NCBI RefSeq assembly: GCF_028389875.1
Contig: NC_084687.1
Span: 5,182,157 to 5,246,156 of the forward strand
Reading direction: 5' to 3'
Source: Rhea pennata
Taxonomy: Eukaryota; Chordata; Aves; Rheiformes; Rheidae
Length of the DNA: 64,000 nucleotides
Positions within the stretch are counted from its first letter, which is position 1, and every line of letters begins with the position of its first letter. The translations under genes were made by a program, and so were the position numbers. A model generated the notes under the pieces. That model was not told where the DNA came from and searched no databases. It saw only the letters and a list, made by a program, of their open reading frames with translations. Positions 13,101 through 26,200 of the stretch are shown piece by piece.

Positions 13101-15376
13101 AGAAGAGTTAATACAGGTGCAAGGGATCAGACAGTCAGAGCTATGTCTTCTAGCCTTGAAATCTATTCCATTAATCCCAACTTTTAAGTGTGCGGTGCAG
13201 CTGAGCTCAGGCAGACTGGTAACACCAAAGCTATACAAGCAATGGCCAGAGCAGAGCCACCAAGCCAGGTCACCCTCTCCGTCCGGCCACAGCAGGCACC
13301 GAACTGGTGTGTGCATCTTCCCCTGCACTCGTTCAGCAATAAACATGTCAGATGCACTAAGCTTGTGAGGATCGATTCTCTTCACAGGATCAACAAAGCA
13401 ATTTGCTGTCTAGGTCTTGTTCTGTTGTGAATAATAAGCAGTCATGGAAGCCTGGCCTGTGTAACACCTTGTGCACTTGAAATTTGGAAACCATCAGGGA
13501 TTGCATTAGTCATTAAAGCCAGGGAGCGGAAAAATAAGAGGGGGAAGGAGGGAGGGGAATTCCAGCGACTGATTGTCAGCATTGTCTTCTTAGATACCTA
13601 ATCCATTAAGGGCTCTTCAGGTTCTCAAGTGCTGCAGGCAAACAGAGGCCACTAATTCAGTGAGGTGTGAAAGTGCCTCTTTGAACAAGGTAGAGGGAAA
13701 TGCTGGGTCTGCCCAGTCTGGTCTACCTGCCACCCAGAATCAGCCTGGAGACCATAGGTCACCGCTGGGGTTTTAGAGGGTTGGGTTGCTCTACAGTTCA
13801 ATCATCCTCTTATTTCATGTGGACTCTCTCTCCTTAAAAGCTTCCTTTTTAATTAGTCCTCCTTTCCCCCGAGTAGGATAAGCAGTCGGATATTATCTGA
13901 GCTTTAAGGAGCCCATATGCCTTGATGCTGCACTGCAGCCACCATATGCGCAGCCTGAGCCACCTGCCTTGCAGGACACCAGAAATGCTGGAGGAGCTGG
14001 ACCGCAAAGGGCAGACATACGGCCCGTGCCAATGCTGTGCCTAAGGTAAAACCAGCTGGTGATCTTCATAGGGCTTAACCTTTTTGATTTAATCTTTGGT
14101 TAAAACTTTTGGTTTAACCTTTGATAACTGAAAGTTCAGAGAAGGAGCACAAGGAAGAACTCATGCACACATCATATAAGCACAAGCCTGGGGCCAGCCA
14201 CATATGCCCTCCCCTAAAGCCATGTGAGACACACTCAGCTATCTCTTTGACAGAGGTATTTTGTCCCTTTTGCTCCCTAGTGTGTTTTCAGCATACCTAC
14301 ATCAGTCCATTAACATTGAACCCAACCCTCCTTCCCCCTAGCAACAGCATCAATATTTATGATGTGTAGCTAATGCAGTCTACTTATATGATTTCTAGGA
14401 TTTCAGGTGGGAATTCTTTGTACAAAAGACCTCTATTACCTTTCAGGATAGGATGATGCCGTTCACCTGCAAAACAAGCATTTTGGATTTGTGACCTTCC
14501 TTTTACAAGCTATTTCATGCTAAAGGGACCCAGCCTGCAGCTGCTTCTCAATCCCTGACAATTCAAGTGGGAATATAGGTACCAGAAACCCATGTATTAC
14601 TAATTAGTTGCTTAAGTAGGTTTCTGTAAGTGTCTGAATCAAGCCTATTGATTAATTACCCAAGAGCCTACATGCAGGTAGGCATAGGCTTTGGTGCAAA
14701 CTCTGCAGCTGTGTGCTTGCGTTGCTCTGCTGCCTTCAGTCGCACAAGATGGTGAGAAAGTCAAGCACTCTCGGGGTTGGCTTTATTAGCCTCTTGCCTG
14801 AGGACTTAAGAGGCTGTTTGAAAGACTGTGAAATGCCTGCACCAAGGCGTAACAGAGAGCTCGGTGGTGAAGGAGGGAGGCTGCTTGTATGGGTAAAAAT
14901 TTGTCTTTAGCTATTGAGTGGGGCTAATCTTGTGGGGCTGGTGCATGATAAATGTTAACAAATTCATCAGGCTCTTAAATGTGGTGGTGAGCAGCCCGTG
15001 GAGGGCCTAGGCAGAGCGTGCTATCTGAGCTGGATGAGAGTGTTACCTACGAGCCTGCTCTCAGCTGCAGGGTGCAGGAAATCCCCGTGCTGCAGAGGGA
15101 CTGCACCCGCTTCTGAGGGCACAAGGCATGAGTGAAGATCTGCTCTGAGCTTCCTCTTTCTCTCCTCTTTCCATGCCACAAGCTATCTCTGCTGGCAGAA
15201 TGTGGAAGCTCTGTGCCATTGCAATTTTGTGTATTCTGCTGTTATTCAGTGAGGACTTCAATTTTTAACAGGGGTGACTTTGAAAGGGCATTCATGCTTC
15301 TTGGCAGAAAAGACCTTCCGCAAGAGGAATCTCTTCAGCTTGCTGCCTGATAAGGAGGGCGGGAGAGGTTTGTCTC

Positions 15377-15418
15377 CTTTCTTTCTTTCTTTCTTTCTTT
15401 TTTCTTTTTTTTTTTTTT
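15377..15418. repeat. (CTTT)n plus poly-T tract
   Basis: Tandem CTTT units decaying into T runs, similar in design to the 10.1 kb tract. Confidence 0.95.
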
Positions 15419-16091
15419 CCTTCATCTAAGTAGAGTATTCACCAAGAACTGTGGTTTCAAATCAAGCAAAAACATTTCTGGGTGTAGATCAGGTTCTGTG
15501 CACCTTATTTTTTTTTTTTTTCTCAGATGGGGGTATTCAGATAAGGAAGCCCAAATGCTTTGTGTGACCCAGAACAACTACCATGCTTCTCTGCTTCCTT
15601 GCTTTTCCTGGAATGCACTATCTGTGCAACTTTAACTGAGGCCTTCACTGGTGCCCCTTGTCTCTGCTGTTTTCTCTGAACCCATTAATTTTCCCGTGAT
15701 TTAGACGGCCCCTGAGTTGCCCCTGATCCTGAAGAGAGAAGTTGCTTTAGGACTGACATCTGCCAGACCTCATGTGAGCAGTGCTGCTTTGGACACATCC
15801 CTTCTTGTCTTCCAGTAGATGTTTCTTTAATGCCATTAAGGATGAGGCAGCAGCCATCTGAGCAATGGCCTAGATACAGAGAAATCCTTTCAAGACTCTT
15901 AGCCCCAGGCCTTGATGCTTCTGCCAGGGTTCTTCCTACCAGCCCCTGCCTTTTTCTATGCAGCCCATCTAGCAGCCAAGACCTAGAATGCTACTTCTTA
16001 AAAACAGTTGACTGATGATTATGTTCCCTCTCTTTTAATTAAAAACATGGCATTTACAAATCAAAAATATCCACACTGGGATTTTCCTGCC

Positions 16092-16141
16092 ATGATATTT
16101 TAAATAATAATTGTTAATTATTAATTATTCATGATTAATGG
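16092..16141. promoter_or_regulatory. AT-rich cluster of homeodomain-type TAAT motifs
   Basis: Repeated TAATTATTAATTA-like elements within 50 bp. It may be simply AT-rich, and no conservation could be assessed. Confidence 0.25.
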
Positions 16142-19100
16142 ATGCTTTGCACATCTAAATGTCTTCCTCCCAGATATCCCTGTAAAATCATTTGCTATAA
16201 TCATGAGAAACCTGCCAGGTTGGTGACAGCAGTGGTAACAGGTCCTAGGTCCCGTGGGACTCCAGTGTATATGCCCCAGATCCTGACAAAACTGTGGCTG
16301 AACTGATCACTCGTGAGGCTTTATTTGTTCCTGTTTTCTATAGGAGTCCAGTCTTGATCACTCTCCATTAACAAAATTGCAAACTAAGGCACGTCTCATC
16401 TTTGGGAGGGCCACAGCCTCTTTCATTCGCGCAGAGCAGTGGTGCAGCCTGCAGGCTTGGGGTCAAAGGTGCACAGCAAGAAGTTGAACTCTAAAATAAT
16501 GATGTAAGTTCCAGGACTCAGTGAATTGATGATCAGGAGTGCTTAGCAAGTATCCGTCGTCTGGGCTTTTTTCAACAAAGAACTACAGAGGAGTGGTTTG
16601 GTGACAGAGCCACTGTTGCTTGCCAGTCCCTCCAGCTACTGGAGCACATTGTCAGCCCATTGGCTTCTTCAAGGTCACTTGTTTCTGGAAGGATTCACAG
16701 ACATGTTTCAAAACGTTCATGCAAACTCAGTTGAAAACATCGGCCCAAATTCACTGGAACTGGCTTGAAAAGTTAACATCTATGGCAATGCAAAGCCTCG
16801 GACAATCTGGCAGAAAGTTAAAGAGATGCTGGCTGTAGCTCCTCTAGGAGATGCTTTGAGCCCAACAGCATGGGCAAGTAAGATATTCTTGCAAGTTGCA
16901 TGCAGAAGATTTGCATATGAAAGCAAACACCTAGTTTATCCCTTAGCATGCTGGCTTTCCATCAGACTTAGACACGTCAGATTTATCTCCTGGAGATTCT
17001 TACAGGTGTGGGGCTTAAGAATGATTCTTCTTCCATTCTAAAGACATTAGTTTCCTTAGCTGCAGCTCATTTGCTGCAGAATTTTTCACCTAGATTTTTG
17101 CTTGGGTGGCTGCAAGAAATTTCAGTGTTGCAAATCACTCTGTTTCATCTTTTCCCTGTCCAGCAAATGTGTTGGCAAGAGAAATTGGTGTTTTGCTGCA
17201 ATCTAGTGGTGTACCACACAGAACAGGTTCGTAGTATTCATTACAGGCTGATGATAGACTCCCAGGCTGATTTTCACAAGTCCCAGCAGGTACAGCCTGG
17301 CTTCAGCAGGAGCTGAAGAGAGGTGCTTGTGTGTATGTGCTCTGTACTAACAATTCTCCCTCAGATCAGAGAAAGCAAAAGTAATGTATGTTATTGTTCA
17401 TATTAAGCTATAGAGAAAATAGCTACTACGAAAGATACATTACGTAGAAAGGTCTTTTAGGAAGACAAACCTTCTAAATCTGCCATCTGGAGACTGCTGG
17501 AAGTCTTAGGCTTTATGGCAGGGCAACATTTTTTTTTTCCCCATAATGAGCAGCTGATTTGCATTAGAAATCAATGCTATACAAGAATAGGCAAGTTGCC
17601 CTAATCTTTTCTAGTTGAGCAAGCTCCTGACCCTCTGGCAATAAATGAGTGAAGGCAGTTAGTGCTCCTCAAGTCAGTAGAACTGCTCAGAGGACGTGAT
17701 GCTATTGAAAAAGAGGGCGGAGGTAAGAGGTTGCTTGTTTGTTTTCTTTCCTCGCTTCCCCTCAGACCCCTGCTTGGGACCCTGGGGAACTGAGGGATTG
17801 ACATAATTCAGCTTTGCCTCGAAAACATTTTCTTTGCTTTCATCATCTTGCCATCCACTCCTGCAGGCAAAACTAAAAAGTGTGGGAGGGCCAGTGTTGG
17901 TGGGCACGAGGAGGCAATGCAGACCCGTCCCAGTCTGGTTGCTTGTCCTGAAAGGTGATGTTCCCAGGGTGAAAAGGGGAGCTAAGAGGACTTCACCCTC
18001 CTTGGAGGCTGCTGGGCAAAGCTGCCTGGGCTCTTGCTTCCGTGATCTTGAAACCCACATGGAAACAGTGGTAGCAGAGCAGAGCTCTGCACACATTGAG
18101 CTGCTTAACGTTTCATAGTAACCCAGCATTAGACACGGGAGTCCCCAGGAGCGCCTGCAGCTGTGTAACAGAGACACTTCAACGGGCTGGGAAGCCACTG
18201 TCCGCAGCAGGCTTTGCTGCCAGTGTTCATGCGATCCCCTCCAGGCTGTTCACACCCCGTCGCCCACCTCAGCAGGCTCCTTATGGCCACATGCTGCTGA
18301 GCAGGGCCTGGTGCCAGGCCAAGAGCTCTGAGCCTTGGGCTGCAAACTGTGCAGAGGAGTTTGACCAAAGCAGCGAGTGTGTTAGCAGAAGTAATTTTCA
18401 GGGAAACAACTGCTTTGCAATGAAGTTTTGCAAAAATTTCTAAGGGCTACACTTCACCTGTCAGTATCCCTGCTGATTTTGGAACTGAAATTCCAGGATT
18501 TTGTTGAAGAGTTACCTGATGACACATTTCTGTTTTTCTCACCTGCGTCAGTCGTGGGGTGGGCGCAGTCTTGACTGTCACAACCATGCAAATAGGGATC
18601 TGAAAGCTGAAGGAAAACTTCCCAGGTAGGAAGCTAGACCGTGCCTCACTGACGCTATGTAAATCTGTGGGGATGCAGAGCACCCACCTCACTGGTGCTT
18701 GGTTAAGGAAGCCCATGTCCACATGACTTTGGAAGTAAACCCACCCTTTCCAACTGGCAGCTGTGGTTCTTTGCTACCAATCTGGGTATTAGAGACACTG
18801 CAGAAGAGAAGCAAAGATCAAGCAGGGGAATGAGCCTCTCACTCAATGCGTGAGAGGCGGCGAGGCTTTGCTCCTGGCGGCTGGCTGAGTGAGGAGCAGA
18901 GATGCAGATCGCTCTCCTGGAGAGCCCCAGGCACATTGCAGAAAACAAATCCAGCCTGTCCCTGTGCCACGCAAAGGAGGGATATTGACTGGAACGCGCT
19001 GCGGAAACATAGTGACAACAAGGGGTTGGCAAGGGCAGAGGATTGCTTGGATGTATGGCTCCAGCTAAGTGTTTTTTAGCTTGGTGTTTTGGCACAGGTC

Positions 19101-19651
19101 CCTGAATCAATAGGCCTGGGACAAGTTTGCCATTTTTCTCTCTTTTGCTGGAGTCATTATGTTTATCCTGCTGAAATTCTTTTCCATCGCTTCTGTGTCT
19201 CTAATTCACACACAGAAATCTTCACTCCCAGTGCCAAGCGGCTCACCTTTTTTGATGGGCATTTGTAGAGAAATGAAATAGTTGCCCTCCTAGTTGCCAT
19301 GTATTTCCTACAGATCCCTGTACACTTACAAGCCAGTTCACCTAAGAATCATTAGGGCCAGGATAAAGTATAGCACTGGTTAGAAGCTCAGGGCCTGATC
19401 CTGCTATCAGGCACCATGCATCAGCTTCTTTGGATCACCACCAGCCACGCGTTCCTCCTTTGGTCAGAACAGGGTCATTCTGTGACACAAAGAAGATTAA
19501 AACGCACTAAACCCATTTTCCTCCTGAGACCCTGTCTCCAGAGTTGAGCGGACTTTAGCTGTAACATCCCAAAGCCCCTCAATAGTCAGGGTAAGATTAC
19601 AAACAGGTTAAAAATAATAGCTGTAAACGCGAAAACACCGCTTCGCTGGTA

Positions 19652-19665
19652 GCAGTAGATGGCAG
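19652..19665 (+). promoter_or_regulatory. CTCF-like core motif
   Basis: GCAGTAGATGGCAG matches the core pattern CCASYAGRKGGCRS at all but the first position by eye. It lies between the intergenic region and the candidate NFASC promoter. Confidence 0.3.
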
Positions 19666-22462
19666 CACTGTATAACGAACCGTAGTGCCTGGGTAGCCCG
19701 AGTGCCCCCAAGAGCTGAGCTGCAGCGTTGGCATAAACAGAGGCCTCCAGCTTGGGTGATCAGTGCTGGGGGGAGAGGGGGGAGTCAACCACCAACCCTG
19801 GCCTCAGTGATAGTTTGGTAGCGACAAGTGTTTCTCAACCCTTCTAAGCTGCAGAGGTCTACAGCTGCTGAAAAACAAGATCCAAGGCCTCTGAAGTTGG
19901 ATGTTCAAGAACTGAAAGGCCCCTTCCCCTTTTAAAATGTTGGCTCTGAAGGAATGCAAGTTGGTGTCGTGTTGCAAGGGTCTGCACTCTTGCACTGGCT
20001 TAGCAAAAGACAGGGTGAATGTATTCAAATACCAGCCTGAGTCTGGCTCCTAAATCCTCTTTACAAATCCTGAATAAAACTGCAGATGCATTTATGAGGC
20101 GAGACACCTCTGCCCACCGGTGGGGTTGCTACAGCCAGAAGGGGCTTCTTGTCTGGTGCCTCTCAACTGAGAAGCACAGACTGGCTGCAGCAATGTAATG
20201 ATTTATGCCCTAGGGGCAAGAGAAACCACCACTCCATTAAAACAAACTGCCTGGAATGTGCATCCATCACCAACTTTTCCTGAATGGCTGGAGTGTCATA
20301 GCAGGGTGCCCATGAACCCATCTTCACAAGTGCAAATGCTTTAAGGCCAATCAATATTTTCTTTGAAGAGATTGTTCAGAGGAGATGAACTCATCTAATT
20401 TCCCCTCGTTGCCCGTTCCCTGGTTAACCACACTAATTAGATTGCAGTGGATCTCTAGGGAGAAGACAAAGGAAGAGATCCTCTAGGATCTCCTAATTGA
20501 GGTTGACTATCCAGAGTAGATCTAGTGGGGAAGCAGAGCCAAGAAGGGAGCCATCGGGAGTCAGCTCCTCACCTCCCCAGGCTGGACTCTGCCCTGCAGG
20601 GAGATTTGGCTCAGTAGCCAATGCACATATGTCTCTCCCTGTTGGCATGGGATGCTCTTTTAGCTCAGCTGAATGCTTGCTGGGAAATCCCAAGCAACTA
20701 TCACAAATGTACCTTGAATGTACAGGGTGCATTTTCCATTGCTTGTTTTCTGCCAGTGGTTTGCTACAAACTCTTCCTGTCTTGACCATTTTGATCCTTA
20801 CTGCATCACCAGATTTGATTATCCCTGCACAGAAATGCATGCTAGGAAGGCACTTTTCAGTTCCTCTTCCTCCATGCACACACATTTGGGCAGTCTCCAA
20901 GCATCTCATCAGAGCTCAGCTCACCAGAGATCTTCCAGGCAGATTTGGTTTCTTCTAGTTAATCTCACAGAGGGAGCTACAAAGAAGAGTAAATGAATTC
21001 ATGATCAGATGCACAAACAGATCAACACTATGTGTTGTGAAACAATATTTGTATGATGGAAATAAGTAGCATTTTCCTCCAGCTGGGATTTTCTGTAAAG
21101 AGATTTCCAAAAGCAAGAAGGGGTATTTCTGCTCCTGCACAGTGGGCTGCTTTGCAACCAGCACCACTAAGAGGAGAGAAGGGACAGAAATTGTAGGAAC
21201 AAGAAAGAGAAATAAATTTTGCAATGCACTGAGCAGCTCCTATGAAGTACAGTGTGTCCTCAGATCCCTCTGGGGTTAACAGTAATCAGCATCTTAGAAG
21301 AGCACTCAATACTGTTTAAAGGGAGCTCTTGAAGAACTGACTTCACATACTCCTGCCCTAAATACAGCTGTAGATTGGGATCCCTGCAGAAATGGCAAAA
21401 CCGGGCAAAGTCTGATGTTTCCAATGGTGCTGAGCAGCTCGAGGGTAAGGGAGGTAAGCCTGTGCCTCGGTGACATTAATAGCAAAAGGCCCCTAGCTTT
21501 AGGATCCCAGGTTCCTTGCACTTTAGTTGTTACCAATCCTTTTGCTCAAATGCATGATTTGGCTTTTTGCTCTGTATTCACCAACATCCTGACAGCTGGG
21601 AACAGGTGGTAGGAGCACTGTTCTGCACTGGGTCCTGCATTGTCTCAATTACCCTTAATTGATTTATCTTCCTTCATTTATATCAGCTGGGTCATTGCTC
21701 CCTAGCAGCACCTGCTCTCTGAATCAGTTTTCATATAACTGCATCTACTACTCAGTACTCAGCTGCAGAATTGGTTTCTGCAGCTCCTTTTCCAGATCCC
21801 CTGAGGAAGGTGCTTTTCTCTGGAGGTCCAATAGACCCAGCAGGACAATACTTGGGCACACGTTTTACTTTGGGGCATATAAATTCTTAATTGACTTTCG
21901 TGGAGTGGTGACATGCTTAACTGCAAAGGCATCTCTTGAGCTAAGCTAGGGTACTTGGCACTTTTTGTGATATTAAAGGATGAGGATATATGATGTGTAG
22001 CAGCATGTTCAGTTTACGTTGCCTAGAAAATACCTAAATCAATAAGGATCAGTGTGTTGCTGCTACAGAATGTGTCTATATTAGTTAAAGTTTCACAACC
22101 TCAGCAGAATATTGGTAATGTAATAAAATATATGGAGGGGGAAGTGGCAAATCTCACTGCGTTTCCTAGATGGAGGAGGTCTTAATTAAAGTGACATTGC
22201 TGATAACCAAGTCACGGAAGAGATGTCTGGCTGTGATGTTAACAGGAGCCTCTGCTGGGTGGCCCAGCGGGGAGCGTGCGTGATTGCAGACTGACGCCTT
22301 CCCCGGAGCCGCGATCCTCCTCGCTCCGGTCGGGCGAGAGACCCCCGCGAGGGGCACCCCGGGCTGGCACGATGCACAGCGCAGCCGGGCCGCAGGCCTG
22401 CTGCAACCAAAGGTCTCCTCGGGGGCTGGACCTTGCTCACTCCCCTGCTCACCCGGAAAACT

Positions 22463-22479
22463 CCCCCCCCCCCCCCCCC

Positions 22480-22511
<32 letters not shown>
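22463..22511. repeat. C18-A31 homopolymer junction
   Basis: Eighteen C bases are followed directly by thirty-one A bases. It is low-complexity DNA about 350 bp upstream of the putative first-exon donor. Length is likely to vary between individuals or sequencing platforms. Proline/lysine-rich open frames crossing it are artefacts. Confidence 0.95.
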
Positions 22512-22513
<2 letters not shown>

Positions 22514-22684
22514 AGACCGGCTTTCGGGCCAGGGGCCCCGCTCAGCTGTGCATCCCGATGCTTTGGGCCCCACCTCGGGGGCTGGGCGCCGCGATCCAGC
22601 TGCGGAGGCCGCCGTCGGCCCGCCGCTAATGAGGGCACCGCTAATTAATCCCTCCCCCTCCCCTGCAATCCGCGCCGCACCGCC

Positions 22685-22859
22685 GCTCTCGGACTCTCTT
22701 CTCTTCTCTCCCCTTCCCACCCCTAAGCCTTCCTCTTCCTCCTCCCCCTCCCCCCCAAGTGCGCGCTCCCCTCCCGGCCGGGAGCGCGCAGTGCGGCCGG
22801 GAGCGCGCAGTGCGGCGCACCGAGCGCGGGCTGCGGCGAGCCCGGCGCCGGCGGCGCAG
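22685..22859 (+). other. NFASC: Putative non-coding first exon of NFASC (start uncertain)
   Basis: A CpG-dense stretch ends in a near-perfect splice donor, CAG|GTAAGC, at 22859/22860 on the + strand. Upstream lies a long pyrimidine-rich run (about 22690-22770) typical of TATA-less initiation regions, then a 19-bp perfect tandem duplication (22776-22813). There is no convincing TATA box. This is the leftmost strong island-plus-donor pair found upstream of the signal-peptide exon, so I infer it is the gene's first, non-coding exon. The start is only a guess from composition. Alternative first exons at the 39-53 kb islands cannot be excluded, and the donor could belong to another transcript. Confidence 0.4.
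22776..22813. repeat. Perfect 19-bp tandem duplication in candidate first exon
   Basis: The unit beginning GGCCGGGAGCGCGCAGTGC occurs twice with no mismatch (22776-22794 and 22795-22813), and a third copy starts but diverges. Each unit carries a GCGC(A)GTGCG core loosely like an NRF1-type site, so it could double a factor-binding site. Confidence 0.9.
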
Positions 22860-23200
22860 GTAAGCGGGGCGGCACCGGGGGTGGGGGGCACCAGGGCGGC
22901 CTCCCCCTCTCCGGGCCGGGGGTTTGGGCTCCGCTGTCGTGTCCCCGGGTCTAGGTGTGCGGGGGGGGGGAGGGATGCGGCGCCGGGAGCCGCGGAGGCT
23001 GCTCCGCTCCGCACCCCGCTGCGCGCCGGTTCCTCTGCTCCCCGCGAAACGCCCCGCGCTGCCGAAAGGCGTTTGGCGGCCTGATGGCCCGGGCCTGTCT
23101 GGAGGCACCTGGGCTGCTGCACCGGCCGGAGCTGCGCCGCGCCGGAGAGCCCTGGTCAGCGGCTGCCGTGTTTCTGGTGCGCCTGCCGTAGCCGGGCCGG

Positions 23201-26200
23201 CTGGTATCGATCAGGCATCTGGAGGTGGGGAAAGTGCTGAATCACTTGTGCTCGTGGCTGCGCGGCTGCTCCAGCTGCTCCCAGTCTCTGCAAAACGCTC
23301 AGAAATCGGCTGCAAAGGCTGGAGAAGGGTCTGTGCGCAAGCGGCTGCGGCCGAGGTGGGCGTCTTGTGGGCCTGAAAGAGGTACTGTTCGGCTCGAGCA
23401 CAGCGTGGTATCTCCTTGCGTGGCCTCAACTGCTGCTTGGAGAACAGGGTGCAGAAAAATGCACCCTGGGCGTCTTGGTGAGACAGCTGAGCTGGGTGCT
23501 GCAGGCCGGGGAGGAGGGCTGCATCCCGATCCGGGGAACCGGGGAGGTTTTCCTCTAGAAAATCCTGTCTCTTCTGAAACTGAGAGAGGGATGGGGGGCT
23601 TGTTGCTTGGGTGGGTTTTCTTTTTTCTTTTCCTTTTGAGTCCTGTTTTTGAGATTATTTTTTCCCAAGGTCGGATCCTGGCGGTAGTGTGTAGGCTATT
23701 GAGCATTTTTGAAAGTCGAATTGTGATGTTTCTGTTCTCTTCTTGAGATCGTGGCAGTGTAAAGGGGCAGGGGGATGTGCACATTACAGAAAAACTGAAA
23801 TATTAAAATGCTGACCAGATGTCTGACTGTTTTAAGATGGATACTGTGGAGATGGCGGTGTTTCTGGGTTGCTCCTATCAGATGCTCAGGACAAAAGCAA
23901 GAATCTGGTGACTTTTACTGAGATACTGGCTCCTTTATTGTTGACTGTGTTTCTGTAAAATGTCTGCCCTTTGGCAGACAGCTAAACTCATTGTCAGCAT
24001 GACTGCTTTGTTTCCAGAAAACTTCTTTGCATAGCCTACCTTGAAAGATAACTACTCAAATTCAGCATCATGTTCTTTCTATTTAACAACTCCAGGCTGG
24101 GGCCCTTGCTGACTTCCCTTTTTTGTGCAGCTGTAACGTGAGCACAGCCTAAATAATGCATGGAAATCATCTCAGCTAACTGAGGATGGGCTCAAGTTCT
24201 TAAATTTAAAAATGGACTTTGTTTAGAGAGGTTGAGATCTGGGGTCTGGCGCTCTCTCTCTCCTTTGAGATAAAACTGTTTGTTGGTGCTGACTGTTGGA
24301 ACCACAATGCTCTGAAGTCATCTTCACTAAACCTCAGTGGGGGCATCTGTAAGCTGCAGTATTTCCTGAGTTTTGTTACCTTGGCTATGGTTAGGGATCT
24401 GATTTAAACTAAGTCTGTCAGTCCAATCATCTCTTCTCCCAGCTAATGATTAGCTTCTCCCAAGCTCTCAAATGATATTAATTCATAATGAATTATTTGC
24501 CTAGCTGTGATCTAATTGTCTTTGTGTCTATAGGTCTTTTGTATATTCAGTGCTAATGCTGGCAAAGTGCCACCGAAAAGGCTTTCTGCAGTGCCCAGGC
24601 ATCAAAATGGTCAAGTATCTTTACTCCTAATAGCAAGAGATGAGGCATAATCCTTCATTTCTGCGCTCCTGGCTGCTCTCCGAGATACTGCAAGGAGGCT
24701 GCTCGCAGGGCCGAGGTCCCTGTGTGTGGATCTTTACGTCATTGCATCCCGTGATGCAGCCGTGACCCCTCTGCTGAGGGCGGCCTGAGAGCTGTGAGCG
24801 AGCTGTTGGTTGCCACCTGTGCTGTGCGGCTGGGGAAGGTGTCATGTTCGAGAGTGGATTGTAATGTGTAAATATTGTGTGTCATGGACTGAGTATGAAA
24901 ATAAAGGAAAAGCTCCACGTGGAGACCCAGGTAGCTGTTGGCATTGCCTATGATTGGGAGATGTAAATTCCAAGGGGAGAATGCACATAGATAGGAAGTG
25001 AAGGGACTTTTATTGGAGTGCGGTCCGCAAGCTGACTGGAAATGGAAAATACGTAGCTTTTGAAGTGGTCTGACACTTTTCACTGAAACAATTTTTACTT
25101 CCATTCCTCTGTTTAGGTCACTTGACCAGGCCCAGAAAACAGTGTCCTTGGGAGAAGGCCTGTTGCTTGAATTCATAAATACCAAATACCTTGCTGGAAC
25201 TTGAGTTCTGTGTCCTGTCGTCTCCTTATCCCCACTTACCAGAAATGCAGTAGTTGTTGTGTGTCTGTAATAAAATGTTCTCTTGCTAAGTTTCAGTATT
25301 TGTAGAAATGAAGACTAGCTGGGCAGAGGGAAGGTTGTGCAGGTTACTCGGGGCTTTGGAGTGCTCTTGCCGCATTTCGTTCTTGATGTGCTCTGTTAAC
25401 AAGGAGGCTGCAAGTAAAAGGTTTACGCTTGAGACTATTAAAGAAATCTGGGGAAATTAAACAGCCAGATTCCCTGGATGGATCTGCAGACATTAAGCTG
25501 TAAGACTTTTAAAGGAGTTGCTGAATTTATTCCTTCTCTATAGAGAAGTAGCATGTGCAAATTGACTTTTATGGCATTTTTAGTTGGTTGTCTTTGTAGC
25601 ACTGGACTCTTAAATCTCACTAAATCAGCACTTAAATTTATATACAGATAAACCTGGGCAGCAGGGCAGAGTTCCTTCAATTGTACTGTTACAGAATTTC
25701 AAGGAAGGTGTGAAATTACTTGGTTTCTGTACAGTTGCAAAGGTCTGCCTGTTTAGATGACATAAGAATGCAGCTGAACTGTGAAGACTTAGATCCATTC
25801 CACTTTACCATGAGTCACTCGGAGCCACATGTAGAAATTCAGTTTTTACATGAATGAAAAATAAAAAAATCTGAAAAAAAACAAAACCTTTTTTGCAGAG
25901 GAGGGGAAGTGGGGAGCAGAGACTCCTAATAACTCAAGAAGTAAACCTTAACTCTTTTTACCTCCCCTCTGGCTCTTTGATGCTTTGGCGTAGTTTGCCC
26001 TTATCAAAAATATTCCCTCATCTTAAAACCAAGCAGCCAGCCCCAAACCACGAACTGTATTGAGTTACAGTTTTTGAAAGGCTCTAGCAAATCTTGTCAG
26101 AGTCTAGCTTGTCTCCATGCCCTGTGGGTAACTCCTTTCAAAAACTGTTTTCTTTACTTTAGTTGTTGTTGGACAACTTCTGTCTTTTTCTGCTGAAGCA

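Larger units (their letters stand above)
8034..22269. other. Presumed intergenic region upstream of NFASC, no gene recognised
   Basis: No coding exon, RNA gene or recent transposon recognised. It contains TTTC microsatellites, AT-rich blocks with clustered homeodomain-type motifs (10260-10600, 16090-16140), a CTCF-like core (19652-19665) and a TTAACC/GGTTAA inverted repeat near 14100. Confidence 0.6.
22270..23200. promoter_or_regulatory. CpG island, candidate NFASC promoter
   Basis: CpG dinucleotides are frequent across this stretch, and the flanks fall back to ordinary AT-richer sequence. It contains an unusual C18/A31 homopolymer block (22463-22511), CTAATTAAT homeodomain-type sites near 22630-22650, the polypyrimidine run, the 19-bp duplication and, inside the start of the presumed intron, several GGGG runs (about 22864-22970) able to form G-quadruplexes. 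Long open frames on both strands here are biased GC/homopolymer translations, not proteins. Confidence 0.55.

Noticed and set aside
22166..23122. 318-codon - strand frame and 266-codon + strand frame across the candidate promoter
   Set aside because: Both translate the C18/A31 block and GC repeats into Phe/Gly or Pro/Lys runs. They overlap a promoter-type island and have no protein features.
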